From assembly GCA_017881765.1 (NCBI GenBank), contig JADGQN010000198.1, positions 1 to 8,358 of the forward strand: a stretch of DNA of 8,358 nucleotides, written 5' to 3'. Shown here in pieces: positions 1 through 6,499 of this stretch (its first letter is position 1; each line of letters begins with the position of its first letter). This DNA comes from Syntrophobacterales bacterium (GTDB taxonomy: Bacteria; Desulfobacterota; Syntrophorhabdia; Syntrophorhabdales; WCHB1-27). Both the position numbers and the translations under genes were made by a program. The notes under the pieces are model-generated. The model was not told where the DNA came from. It did no database searches and saw only the letters and a program-made list of their open reading frames with translations.

Positions 1-422
1 TACGTTTTCTCAATTTCCTCAAGCACAAGTGAACTGCGCCGAGCGATATCGATGCCTCTTTGTCCTCCGGTCGGGCCATTCCATCCCGGATCAGTCAACC
101 AGCGCACATAGTCGTCGTGAAACTCGCGATTAATAGCTTCGGGAGTCTTACCCTCCCATTGACCAAAAGCAATTTCTTTCAACCCTTCCTTGAGCTGCAT
201 CCGTATTCCTGCCGCCTCGCAGAGAGGTTTGGCCGTGGCTACGGCACGGCGTAGCGGACTGGAAAAGACAGCGACCCATGGAAGGGATTTATAGGCGTTG
301 GCAAAATCCTCTGCCATTTCATAACCTGCCGGGGTCAAGTCCGGATCGAGAGTCCCGCAGTAACAGCCTGTTTGGCTGGCAGTGGTTTCCCCATGTCTCA
401 GAAAATAGATAATTAAACTCAT
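1..422 (-). CDS. Histidine phosphatase family protein (phosphoglycerate mutase-like), 3' end cut by window edge
   Basis: The first 140 residues are visible; the gene runs off the left edge. The N-terminus (MSLIIYFLRHGET) carries the RHGE signature of the histidine phosphatase superfamily, with His10 as the expected phospho-accepting residue. SSPLRRAVATA (residues 54-64) supplies the phosphate-binding Arg, and KEIAFGQWEGKT (82-93) is the typical E-x-x-x-G-x-W-E-G segment holding the acid/base Glu (about residue 83). The second catalytic His (usually in an SHG motif) would lie beyond the window. Members include cofactor-dependent phosphoglycerate mutases, alpha-ribazole phosphatase (CobC) and broad phosphatases; the visible part cannot tell these apart, so no symbol is given. 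The ATG at 422-420 overlaps the stop of a possible small upstream ORF (ATGA). There is no strong Shine-Dalgarno, so translation may depend on coupling. Confidence 0.9.
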   Translation of the reverse strand, partial: MSLIIYFLRHGETTASQTGCYCGTLDPDLTPAGYEMAEDFANAYKSLPWVAVFSSPLRRAVATAKPLCEAAGIRMQLKEGLKEIAFGQWEGKTPEAINREFHDDYVRWLTDPGWNGPTGGQRGIDIARRSSLVLEEIEKT

Positions 423-556
423 ACGTCAGTCGTTCTCTTCGCTTTAATCGCGCGAGATCTGACCCGATCAGGCAACGACCTTTGTTTAGCTCGTCCGCGA
501 GTCCACCATAGGGTGGCCAGGAAAACCGCTACTACTGAAAGTCTCGCCTCGCCCAT
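419..556 (-). CDS. Possible small single-pass membrane peptide (45 aa), coupled to the phosphatase gene
   Basis: An ATG at 556-554 preceded by GGAG eight bases upstream opens a 45-codon frame. Its TGA overlaps the ATG of the histidine phosphatase (ATGA), the usual sign of translational coupling. The peptide has one hydrophobic stretch (LSVVAVFLATLWW, residues about 6-18) followed by a strongly basic tail rich in Arg and Lys, as in a short inner-membrane peptide with its C-terminus inside. The same frame stays open upstream to a TTG at 622, which has no good ribosome site. I do not recognise a family. It could be a chance open frame in the gap between two genes; the overlap geometry and the hydrophobic/basic layout are the only support. 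Confidence 0.3.
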   Translation of the reverse strand: MGEARLSVVAVFLATLWWTRGRAKQRSLPDRVRSRAIKAKRTTDV

Positions 557-647
557 GCACCTGTCTCCATCAGAAGAGGCTGGCCTTATTCCCGGACGGC
601 AAGTTTCTTTGGCCAACCGCAAGATCCAGGCATTGAATGGTACGATT

Positions 648-1310
648 TCACGTCCCGTGCAGGACGGGCAGGTAAATGTTGAACTGCGCCTTGCCCTGTT
701 GCCTTAAGACCCGGACTGAACCATTATAGCCCGCGATAACCGAGCGAATGGCCGAGAGCGCACGTCGCATCTTTCCTACCCTGCCTTCATGGCCCGGGCC
801 GGATCGGTTAGCCGCAATATCCGTAGAACTGACCGAGAGGAGGGCGCATCTGCCTGGGCCGCTCTCGAGAAGATCGTTCTCTATCGGCAGCGCCTTGGCC
901 AGAATCGTTATGGTGCCTCCCTTTTGGATGATCTCGCTCCCGTACGCGACAATAGCCGCAAAGACCCGGCTCATCTCTTCCCGGTCCGCCACGACGCGCA
1001 TGTCGCGATCCGCCAGCACGGTTTGAAGCCTCACCCTTTTCCTAACCATTCTTCGCAGCGCCTGTACCACCTCCCGAATGAAGTGATTGACGTTCAGCAA
1101 CCCCAGACCGTCAGCTTCTCGTCTGTAGGGTGCAGGAAGGGCGTTACCGGAGCGTTCACCTGTCTCCGCGTGCGTGAGCATCCCCTGGACGTATGTCGTG
1201 AGCGGGTCAGCTGCTTTCATTTCCGTGTAAATCGTCTTTCGATCCCCTGTCACCGCTTGCGACACTTTTTCAAAATGGAGGACAGAGCCTGCAGCGCTTT
1301 TTTTGAGCAT
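648..1310 (-). CDS. Degenerate histidine-kinase ATPase-domain protein (putative pseudokinase)
   Basis: About 220 aa resembling the C-terminal half of a sensor kinase with the catalytic parts worn away (numbering from the ATG at 1316). Residues about 35-85 look like a remnant dimerisation region (PLTTYVQGMLTHAE) without the H-box His. Residues 117-137 (RVFAAIVAYGSEIIQKGGTIT) match the N-box helix and following strand, but Tyr125 sits where the ATP/Mg-binding Asn belongs. The G1 box DxGxG is replaced by SSTDIAAN (163-170), and no G2 GTGLGL is visible. The end (SAIRSVIAGYNGSVRV...FNIYLPVL) keeps the last helix and strands of the HATPase fold. It probably cannot bind ATP and may act by protein contact. 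Start: AAGGGGG (1317-1323) abuts the ATG at 1316 but is 6 nt from a second ATG at 1310, which is therefore preferred. It lies about 30 bp after the ytxH-like gene, so probably co-transcribed. Confidence 0.75.
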   Translation of the reverse strand: MLKKSAAGSVLHFEKVSQAVTGDRKTIYTEMKAADPLTTYVQGMLTHAETGERSGNALPAPYRREADGLGLLNVNHFIREVVQALRRMVRKRVRLQTVLADRDMRVVADREEMSRVFAAIVAYGSEIIQKGGTITILAKALPIENDLLESGPGRCALLSVSSTDIAANRSGPGHEGRVGKMRRALSAIRSVIAGYNGSVRVLRQQGKAQFNIYLPVLHGT

Positions 1311-1339
1311 TTGCATCCCCCTTGAGCGGCTTCGGCCTC

Positions 1340-1645
1340 TTATTTCTCAACACGGGCCAAAATCTCTTTCGCCTTCTGGCGAGCTTCCGATAGATATCGA
1401 TCGGCTTCCTTCTTCAAGTCCTCAGCTTGAAGCTTGGCCTCCACAATGATCTCTCTTGCTTGCGTGCTGGCATCGGCATAAATGTCCTTCCCATCTTTTA
1501 AAACCTCGCTCCCTTTCTCCATGATATCAGACCTCAGTTCTTTCCCGGATTTTGGTGCGAAGAAAATGCCTGCCAATGCGCCCAAGACGCCTCCAATAAA
1601 AAATCCCATGAAGAAATGACTTCGTTGATCTTCATGCTCTGCCAT
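1340..1645 (-). CDS. YtxH domain-containing protein
   Basis: A 101-aa protein with the YtxH layout: a short polar N-terminus, one hydrophobic glycine-rich segment (FFMGFFIGGVLGALAGIFFAP, residues about 10-30), the family-typical APKSGKELR just after it, then a long charged Ala/Lys/Glu-rich helix likely to form a coiled coil (about 35-101). YtxH/GvpP-like proteins are small membrane-anchored proteins often linked to general stress; their biochemical role is unknown. The start is the ATG at 1645, with AAGGAGG eight bases upstream. The frame stays open 18 codons further but without a comparable ribosome site. The degenerate kinase-domain gene follows about 30 bp downstream, suggesting a two-gene unit. 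A 13-bp inverted repeat (1689-1701) lies 44 bp before the start. Confidence 0.88.
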   Translation of the reverse strand: MAEHEDQRSHFFMGFFIGGVLGALAGIFFAPKSGKELRSDIMEKGSEVLKDGKDIYADASTQAREIIVEAKLQAEDLKKEADRYLSEARQKAKEILARVEK

Positions 1646-1688
1646 AGTAAATCCCTCCTTCTCTTCCCTTTTTCTTCTCGTGGAAATA

Positions 1689-1701
1689 AGGTGAATCACC
1701 T
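1689..1701. promoter_or_regulatory. Inverted repeat AGGTGA-A-TCACCT upstream of the YtxH gene
   Basis: A perfect 6-bp inverted repeat with a one-base centre lies 44 bp before the YtxH start codon. Its position in the leader or proximal promoter and its near-zero spacer suit a dimeric repressor operator better than an RNA hairpin. No regulator can be named from the sequence. No clear sigma-70 -10/-35 pair surrounds it. Confidence 0.3.
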
Positions 1702-2335
1702 ACTGTGGGCGATATCCCCTCATTTCCCTTACCGCTGAAATCATACTTCTCTAGCAATAAAGGATTCGCGTGTTAATAAGCGGACCAACCCTGGATGCCA
1801 ACTATAATGAGATAGATGGCAACGATATAACTTCAGGTGCCGCAAACCCACCTCGGAAGTTCTCTTTACCATGACGCCTCTTAATGATGAACTGTGATAG
1901 TCACAACGTAAGACAGAATAAATCCTTGTCAATTGACCTTACCTTCCGTGAATTACTCTAAGTCGCGAGGTGCGAAGATGTGATACATATCGCGCAAGAC
2001 CAATAGAGATTGTTCCGCGCGTCAGAAATGCCATGGCGGTTGCGTAGTTGACAACCGCGGGATGTGTGCATGACGCGATTGGCTTAGTTGGTATCCTGCA
2101 GCCGAGATGATCACGCGACGAGTACCGCTTACAATCCTCACCTTTCCCGAAGCCCCGGAGGTTGCGCAGACGAGGAAGGACGCGGACATCCCGTCCACCT
2201 GCACTACTAATGCATGAGCTCAGATTAGGGACAGTGAGCACTCACGGACTAAAAGCGTGAAAAAAAGAGAGGGCCGATGACTTTCTTGCTTGGGATGGGG
2301 TCACGGCGTGACAAGATCTCATTGCGACGCGATAG
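1702..2335. other. Long intergenic stretch with no convincing gene; contains promoter-like and hairpin elements
   Basis: About 630 bp between the kinase stop and the YtxH leader. The open frames on both strands (up to 100 codons) have unnatural composition, no ribosome sites and no recognisable motif, so I call none of them. Structure that is present: TTGACA read on minus at 1932-1927, overlapping the 10-bp palindrome GTCAATTGAC (1928-1937), with a poor TACGTT 16 bp downstream; a hairpin with perfect 7-bp arms GCGGTTG (2036-2042) and CAACCGC (2052-2058); GTGAG-CA-CTCAC (2234-2245); and the hairpin and T-tract after the kinase. The length and hairpins leave room for a small RNA, but nothing identifies one. 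Confidence 0.5.
2260..2312 (-). terminator. Weak terminator candidate after the hybrid kinase gene
   Basis: On the minus strand, 24 bp after the kinase stop codon, GTCAC-GCC-GTGAC (2312-2300) can form a 5-bp stem with a 3-nt loop. A run of seven T's follows at 2266-2260. The T-run lies about 34 bases beyond the stem, too far for a textbook intrinsic terminator, so either the T-run serves another fold or termination here is Rho-dependent. It is the only terminator-like signal at this operon end. Confidence 0.25.
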
Positions 2336-4036
2336 TTAGTCTCGGGCTTTTATACCCAGCACCCGCCGTATCGTCTCAGCCATTTCCCGTTTGACAAGGG
2401 GCTTCATGACGAACTCGCGGATGCCCAGGGCGCGGGCCTCGTCTCGCGAGATCATCTCGGTGTACCCCGTACAGAGAATGATGGGCATGTTCGGACGTAT
2501 CTTCATGAGCTCTTTCGCCAGGCTCACTCCGGTAGCTTTCGGCATCGTATAGTCGGTAATGACGCAATGAAACCGGTCGGGCCACGCTGAGAAGATGCCC
2601 AGCGCCTGGCTGCTGTCTGATGTTGCGACAACCTCATAACCAAGCCGCCCGAGCATCTCCTTGGCCGCCTCGACGAGGAGTTGTTCGTCATCGACAAAGA
2701 GAATGCACTCCTTCCCGCCGGCGATCTCCCCTGCCATCTCCGGTTGCGCGCTCTCCTCGTGGGCAACCTTTGGCAGGAAGACCGTGAAGGCGCTCCCCCT
2801 GCCTGGTTCACTGGATACTATAATAGCTCCCCCGAGGCTTTGCGCGATGCCATAAACCACGGCAAGGCCGAGACCCGTCCCTCGGCCGCGGTCTTTTGTC
2901 GTAAAGAAGGGCTCGAATATGCGGTTTTTGGTTTCGGCATCCATGCCATGCCCGGTATCCTTGACCGAGAGCTCAACGTACGCGCCCGGTGCGAGATCCG
3001 GATGGGTCGGCAAGTTGTCAGGATGGAACTCCACATCCCTGAGGGCGATCTCAAGATGACCGCCGTTCTCCCTCATGGCATAGGCAGCGTTGGTGCCCAG
3101 GTTCATGAGGAGTTGCGTGATCTCGGTAGACTCGGCAAGGATTATGTCGGAGGTAGCGTGTGTCTCAAGCTCCATGGTGATCGTGGTGGGAAGAAATGAC
3201 CTGAGCAGCTTGAAGGTTTCCGAAACGACGGGGGTGAGGTGAAGCGGTGCTCGCAGCAGGTCGCTCTTGTGGCTGAACGTAAGGATCTGCTTCACCAGGT
3301 CTCGTCCCCTGACGCCGGCCGTCAAGACGTAGTTCATGTGCCGCTTGAGCAGGCTCCCCTCCGGCGCATCGTCGATGGAGAGCTCGGTAAAACCGATGAT
3401 GGCCGCGAGCACATTGTTGAAGTCGTGGGCGATACCACCGGCGAGGACGCCGATTGCTTCCATTTTATGCGCCTGGCGAAGCTGCTCATTGAGCCGCTCC
3501 CTCTCCCGGCTCTCCTCCACGAGCCTGTCATAGGCTTGCTGCAATTCCGCGTTCAGCTTCTTCGCCTCCTCCGTAAGTTCATGCTGTCGTACAGAGGCGA
3601 GCATCAATTCCTCATTCATCGCGGTCACGTTCTGGCGGAAGAGTTCGGCCTTCGTCGTATCCGTCACCTGGATCATGACTCCAACCGGGTGAGTGGAAGC
3701 ATCTGGAACCGCCCATATCGCATAAGACCAGTGTAAAGGATGGGGTGCAGAGTGTACCTTCACAACACAGGTTTCGCCCTCTCCTGCATGGTACACCTGG
3801 TCAAGATGCGATAGGGCCTCTCCCGCCTCCGGCACTGCGCGGGCGAAGGGGACTCCGATCAATTCTTCGCTCTCTCTCGATACCAGGCGGCAGAAGGCGG
3901 GGTTGACATAGCGCACGATGTGCGTGCTCCCCTCCATTGCGGCCACCGGCAGGGGCGAACGCTCGGTTACCTGGCGGCTGAGACTTTGCAGATCAAGTGT
4001 GTGGTGGTCCACGCCCGACTTTGTTTTCTTACCCAC
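2336..4036 (-). CDS. PAS-containing hybrid sensor histidine kinase with C-terminal receiver domain
   Basis: A complete 566-aa cytoplasmic hybrid kinase without membrane segments. Order: PAS domain (about 20-130, YVNPAFCRLVSRESEELIG typical); coiled coil (131-190); HisKA with the H-box GGIAHDFNN, phospho-accepting His204; HATPase_c with N-box Asn316 (NLGTNAAYAM), G1 DTGHGM (360-365), F-box FEPFFTTK (374-381) and G2 GTGLGLA (386-392); receiver domain (443-560) with acidic pair Asp449/Asp450, phospho-accepting Asp495 (VITDYTMPK), Thr523 and Lys545. All catalytic residues are present. The H-box subtype is common in deltaproteobacterial NtrB-like hybrids. The start is GTG (4036-4034), supported by AGGAGA six bases upstream; that Shine-Dalgarno overlaps the stop codon of the KaiC-like gene, so translation is probably coupled. 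The single PAS suggests a soluble cue or a partner protein; the neighbouring KaiC-like ATPase is the obvious candidate. The ligand is unknown. Confidence 0.95.
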   Translation of the reverse strand: MGKKTKSGVDHHTLDLQSLSRQVTERSPLPVAAMEGSTHIVRYVNPAFCRLVSRESEELIGVPFARAVPEAGEALSHLDQVYHAGEGETCVVKVHSAPHPLHWSYAIWAVPDASTHPVGVMIQVTDTTKAELFRQNVTAMNEELMLASVRQHELTEEAKKLNAELQQAYDRLVEESRERERLNEQLRQAHKMEAIGVLAGGIAHDFNNVLAAIIGFTELSIDDAPEGSLLKRHMNYVLTAGVRGRDLVKQILTFSHKSDLLRAPLHLTPVVSETFKLLRSFLPTTITMELETHATSDIILAESTEITQLLMNLGTNAAYAMRENGGHLEIALRDVEFHPDNLPTHPDLAPGAYVELSVKDTGHGMDAETKNRIFEPFFTTKDRGRGTGLGLAVVYGIAQSLGGAIIVSSEPGRGSAFTVFLPKVAHEESAQPEMAGEIAGGKECILFVDDEQLLVEAAKEMLGRLGYEVVATSDSSQALGIFSAWPDRFHCVITDYTMPKATGVSLAKELMKIRPNMPIILCTGYTEMISRDEARALGIREFVMKPLVKREMAETIRRVLGIKARD

Positions 4037-4046
4037 TGATGTTCTC

Positions 4047-5558
4047 CTATTTTCTCCCTTTCGGCTTACCCCGCGGACCTCCTTTTTGGGCGGAAGAGTC
4101 CAACAGCTCGGGGACTTCCGTGATAAGACCGCGATACCCTCGCATACGGGGGCCTATGATGATCCCCTCGGACGTGATTTCATATTCCCGGATATCATTG
4201 CTATAGCCGCTGCCCCGCATTTTGATAATCATGAGGATTTTGCGGAGCTGACCGTCGATCTCTACATAACTAAGCCGGATAATATCATCGGCGAGAAACG
4301 AAACCGAGAAGTTGCTGAAGAGGAAATGGGTAAAAGCCGCGTCTACCTCCACCGTGCTTAAGATCGTCACCCCGATTCCCGTCAACGCGCTTATCATCCG
4401 GTAGAGAGACTCCCGAAAGTCGGTCCGGAAGCCGGGAGCCAGCGCCATCTCAAAACCAGCGACCGAATCGATAACCAGGCGCTTGGCGTCAGCCTTCCGG
4501 ACAGCTTCAAGTATCTCCTGCAAGGTTTCATCCACGGAGAGGTCCAGGGGACGAAGGCAGAGAATATTGAGCCTGCCGGCCTTCTGCGGCGTTTCAAGGT
4601 CCAGATCGAAGTTCTTGGCCCGCTCCACATAACCTCTTGGACGCTCTTCAAAGACCGCCACAATTGCCGACTCCCCTCTTCGGAGGCCCTCGGCAATGAA
4701 TTGGGTTGCCAGGAGCGATTTTCCCGTCCCCGAGGCGCCGGACACAAGAACACTATCCCCTTCGGGGATTCCCCCACCCATCATCTTGTCCAACTCGGCA
4801 ATACCAGTGGAAAGGCGCCGCTTGGAGCGTTTTATCTCCTTCTTTCCGGCCAGGCCGCGAGTACGTGAGAAGGTTTCCAGCCCGGCTTCGGTAATGCGGA
4901 AGGTGTGCATCCCTGGTACGGACGACTGCCCGCGCAGCTTCACGATCCGCAACTTTCGCACAACGGCGTTCCCCTCCACGGTCTGATAGAGCCAGAAGAG
5001 GCCGTCGGCAACGGTGAACACGGGATTACCGCGCATTTCGTCCTCGGTATATTCCCCGAGCAGAAAGGTTGTCGCCTGCCAACTGGCCAGGTGCAGGGCC
5101 AAGTCCTGGACGAATGCTTGCAGTTCCATTTCACTGGTGGCCTGCGTCTTCCGAACGACCGTGCGAAAGGAGTCCACCACGACGATGCCGGGGCTGGCCG
5201 TCTCAACCTCTTTTGCGATCTGGGCCATGACCGCGTTCAGGTCCTTCTCCAACACAACTTGGCTCAGATTGATAAAGCGGATGGCGTTGTTCACCTTGGC
5301 TTGATCGAAGAAGGTAAACTGTTGCTGGTACCTTAGCATTTTCATGGCGGGCTCGCCGAGAACGGTGAAATAAAGCGCGGGGCACTCCGGGGTCGCATTG
5401 GCGAAAGCGATTTGATGTCCCAGCGTGGTCTTGCCGGCTCCGGGGGAGCCGGCGATGATGTTAAAAGAGAATTCCGGGAGGCCACCGCCCATGATCTCAT
5501 CAAGACCCGGAACCCCGGTCGACAGTTTGTGGATTTTCACTTTGTCTTGTTCTCTCAT
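4047..5558 (-). CDS. KaiC-like double-domain RecA-fold ATPase (circadian clock protein KaiC family)
   Basis: 503 aa, close to cyanobacterial KaiC in length, with two KaiC/RadA-type ATPase domains. Domain 1 (about 10-235): STGVPGLDEIMGGG, Walker A GSPGAGKTT (37-45), Walker B IVVVDS (125-130). Domain 2 (about 248-480): STGIAELDKMMGGG, Walker A GASGTGKS (274-281), Walker B LVIDS, and the conserved KMRGS (446-450). The Glu-Glu pair that activates water in KaiC is present in domain 2 (FEER, Glu304-Glu305) but is Leu-Gly in domain 1 (TVLGEP). By alignment to KaiC Ser431-Thr432, the sites here are Ser420 and Phe421. A basic Gly/Lys/Arg-rich tail ends the protein. The ATG has GGAGA seven bases upstream and overlaps the previous gene's stop (ATGA). 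No KaiA or KaiB gene is visible, so clock function should not be assumed; such proteins outside cyanobacteria are often signalling ATPases paired with kinases. Confidence 0.93.
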   Translation of the reverse strand: MREQDKVKIHKLSTGVPGLDEIMGGGLPEFSFNIIAGSPGAGKTTLGHQIAFANATPECPALYFTVLGEPAMKMLRYQQQFTFFDQAKVNNAIRFINLSQVVLEKDLNAVMAQIAKEVETASPGIVVVDSFRTVVRKTQATSEMELQAFVQDLALHLASWQATTFLLGEYTEDEMRGNPVFTVADGLFWLYQTVEGNAVVRKLRIVKLRGQSSVPGMHTFRITEAGLETFSRTRGLAGKKEIKRSKRRLSTGIAELDKMMGGGIPEGDSVLVSGASGTGKSLLATQFIAEGLRRGESAIVAVFEERPRGYVERAKNFDLDLETPQKAGRLNILCLRPLDLSVDETLQEILEAVRKADAKRLVIDSVAGFEMALAPGFRTDFRESLYRMISALTGIGVTILSTVEVDAAFTHFLFSNFSVSFLADDIIRLSYVEIDGQLRKILMIIKMRGSGYSNDIREYEITSEGIIIGPRMRGYRGLITEVPELLDSSAQKGGPRGKPKGRK

Positions 5559-5986
5559 AGCTCTTTCTCCGTTTCAGCATTCATATCTTCGAAAGGTGCA
5601 TCCGGCCACAGATCACGAACCAGACCCAGCGTCAACGCCTGGCCAATGAAGGTAACAAGCAGCCCGAGCAACTGCGCCACAAGGAGGGCTTCCCCCTTCT
5701 TCGCGGCTTCATCCATCAGCTCAATCGCTCCTGTCCGCTCCAGCGATCCATCTTCCTTGACCTGCACCTCCCCAAGCGAGGGAGCTTCCTTCTTTGCCAG
5801 CGTCAGAGCCCGGGAGATGAGGGACCGATACCCTGTGGCTCCCGCGAGTGTCGAAAGGGGCTGGCGCAACTTCTCGCACACGCGAAACGCTGCGCACATA
5901 TTCATCTCAGAAGGCTTGCCCGCACTGACCTCCTGAGCGAGTAACCAAAGGGCTAAATTTTGTATCACCGGAGTGACTGGGCTCAC
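5555..5986 (-). CDS. Conserved protein of unknown function, first gene of the KaiC-like operon
   Basis: 143 aa. I recognise no named domain; the CEKLRQPLSTLAG and LGLLVTFIGQALTL segments recall uncharacterised proteins I have seen, but I cannot name a family. Features: an N-terminal helix (IQNLALWLLAQEVS), a basic middle (VCEKLRQPLSTLAGATGYRS, residues 36-55), an acidic linker (72-98), and a hydrophobic helix of about 24 residues (99-123) that could be a membrane segment or a buried amphipathic helix. There is no signal peptide. The start is GTG at 5986-5984, with GAGGTGG seven bases upstream. Its stop overlaps the ATG of the KaiC-like ATPase by four bases, so the two should be made in step. 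An accessory or membrane-tethering partner of the ATPase is a guess from context only. Confidence 0.8.
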   Translation of the reverse strand: MSPVTPVIQNLALWLLAQEVSAGKPSEMNMCAAFRVCEKLRQPLSTLAGATGYRSLISRALTLAKKEAPSLGEVQVKEDGSLERTGAIELMDEAAKKGEALLVAQLLGLLVTFIGQALTLGLVRDLWPDAPFEDMNAETEKEL

Positions 5987-6222
5987 TATCTGGCCACCTC
6001 TTCCCCTATTTCTTCATTAAGCAATACGCTTGGCTGTTCGTCCAGTTTGTATTCGTCGACGTAATCGAATGTATAGTCCAAGTATAGCAAAATGCTTGAC
6101 GGGAATAAAGCGATAATGAACCGTGCGACCGGAAGAAGCTCAATCGGCAGGCCTGCATGGCTTGATTGGCGATCCGCTTCCGCTCCAATACTTAGACTTG
6201 TTGCAAGGGTTCTGCCCTTCAC
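5986..6222 (-). CDS. Doubtful small ORF ahead of the KaiC-like operon (78 codons)
   Basis: An open frame from a GTG at 6222 to a TAG that shares one base with the GTG of the next gene (TAGTG). The second half (YTFDYVDEYKLDEQPSVLLNEE) is acidic and protein-like, and the middle has a short hydrophobic run (FIIALFPSSILLYL). Against it: no Shine-Dalgarno before the GTG, no internal ATG, no recognisable family, and a good extended -10 promoter sequence (6081-6089) inside the frame. The 3' half could also be the remnant of a longer decayed gene. Confidence 0.25.
   Translation of the reverse strand: MKGRTLATSLSIGAEADRQSSHAGLPIELLPVARFIIALFPSSILLYLDYTFDYVDEYKLDEQPSVLLNEEIGEEVAR
6081..6089 (-). promoter_or_regulatory. 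Extended -10 promoter element for the KaiC-like/hybrid-kinase operon
   Basis: Read on the minus strand, TGCTATACT fits the extended -10 consensus TGnTATAAT with one mismatch. It lies in an AT-rich patch about 95 bp before the GTG of the 143-aa gene. The -35 region 17 bp upstream (TTTATT) is weak, as extended -10 promoters tolerate. It is the best sigma-70-like site ahead of the operon and would give a leader of about 85-90 nt. If used, the overlapping 78-codon frame is not translated in full. Confidence 0.4.
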
Positions 6223-6499
6223 CCGAGCCTGGCACTAACTGGGGTAACCCCTTCCTTTGATGAGGGCGGTACGAGGGCAACAGAGGATGCTTCTAGGTCG
6301 CAGAGGACTGACCTTTGCAGTCCCGTCTCAGACGGGATGAACCTCGATAAGTGTTTGGTGCAGAAGCTTCGCGCCGATGCCGGAACCCAAGCCGGAGCCG
6401 TTGGCAATGAGTCAGATAGTCGGTTGTATGAAAGGGCGAAATGAACATCTTTTTCGTTCAGGGGAAGATCTATCTCTTGACACGGGAAGGCCGTATAAG
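6223..6499. other. Non-coding stretch with a 17-bp inverted repeat and a 9-bp direct repeat
   Basis: No convincing gene lies between the KaiC-like operon and the SRPBCC gene; the long minus-strand frame here (6219-6782) is mostly a shadow of the SRPBCC gene. TCCCGTCT-C-AGACGGGA (6321-6337) is a perfect inverted repeat with 8-bp arms and a one-base centre, without a T-run on either side, so an operator or palindromic unit is likelier than a terminator. GGGG-TAA-CCCC lies at 6241-6251. The 9-mer ATAAGTGTT occurs at 6347-6355 and again at 6495-6503, running into the inverted repeat that borders the SRPBCC gene; similarity continues imperfectly for about five more bases. Confidence 0.4.

Noticed and set aside
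1741..1932. Minus-strand small frame with an internal ATG at 1873 (43 codons) behind a TTGACA box
   Set aside because: AAGAGG is only four bases from the ATG, the -10 is poor, and the peptide (rich in His, Arg and Leu) resembles nothing; kept only as part of the stretch description.
1939..2241. Minus-strand open frame of 100 codons in the intergenic stretch
   Set aside because: No ribosome site, atypical composition, no recognisable motif, and another long frame overlaps it; it looks like chance.
2681..3199. Plus-strand frames of over 150 codons within the hybrid kinase and KaiC-like genes
   Set aside because: They lie opposite genes with complete catalytic motifs, and their translations have no domain signal; antisense shadows.
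4047..5558. Calling the KaiC-like gene kaiC with a circadian role
   Set aside because: No kaiA or kaiB nearby, domain 1 lacks the catalytic Glu pair and one phosphosite is Phe; family membership is clear but clock function is not supported.
6347..6440. Short minus-strand reading GLGSGIGAKLL, suggestive of a GNAT acetyl-CoA loop
   Set aside because: Only about two dozen codons between stops, no other acetyltransferase motif nearby; too little to call a remnant gene.
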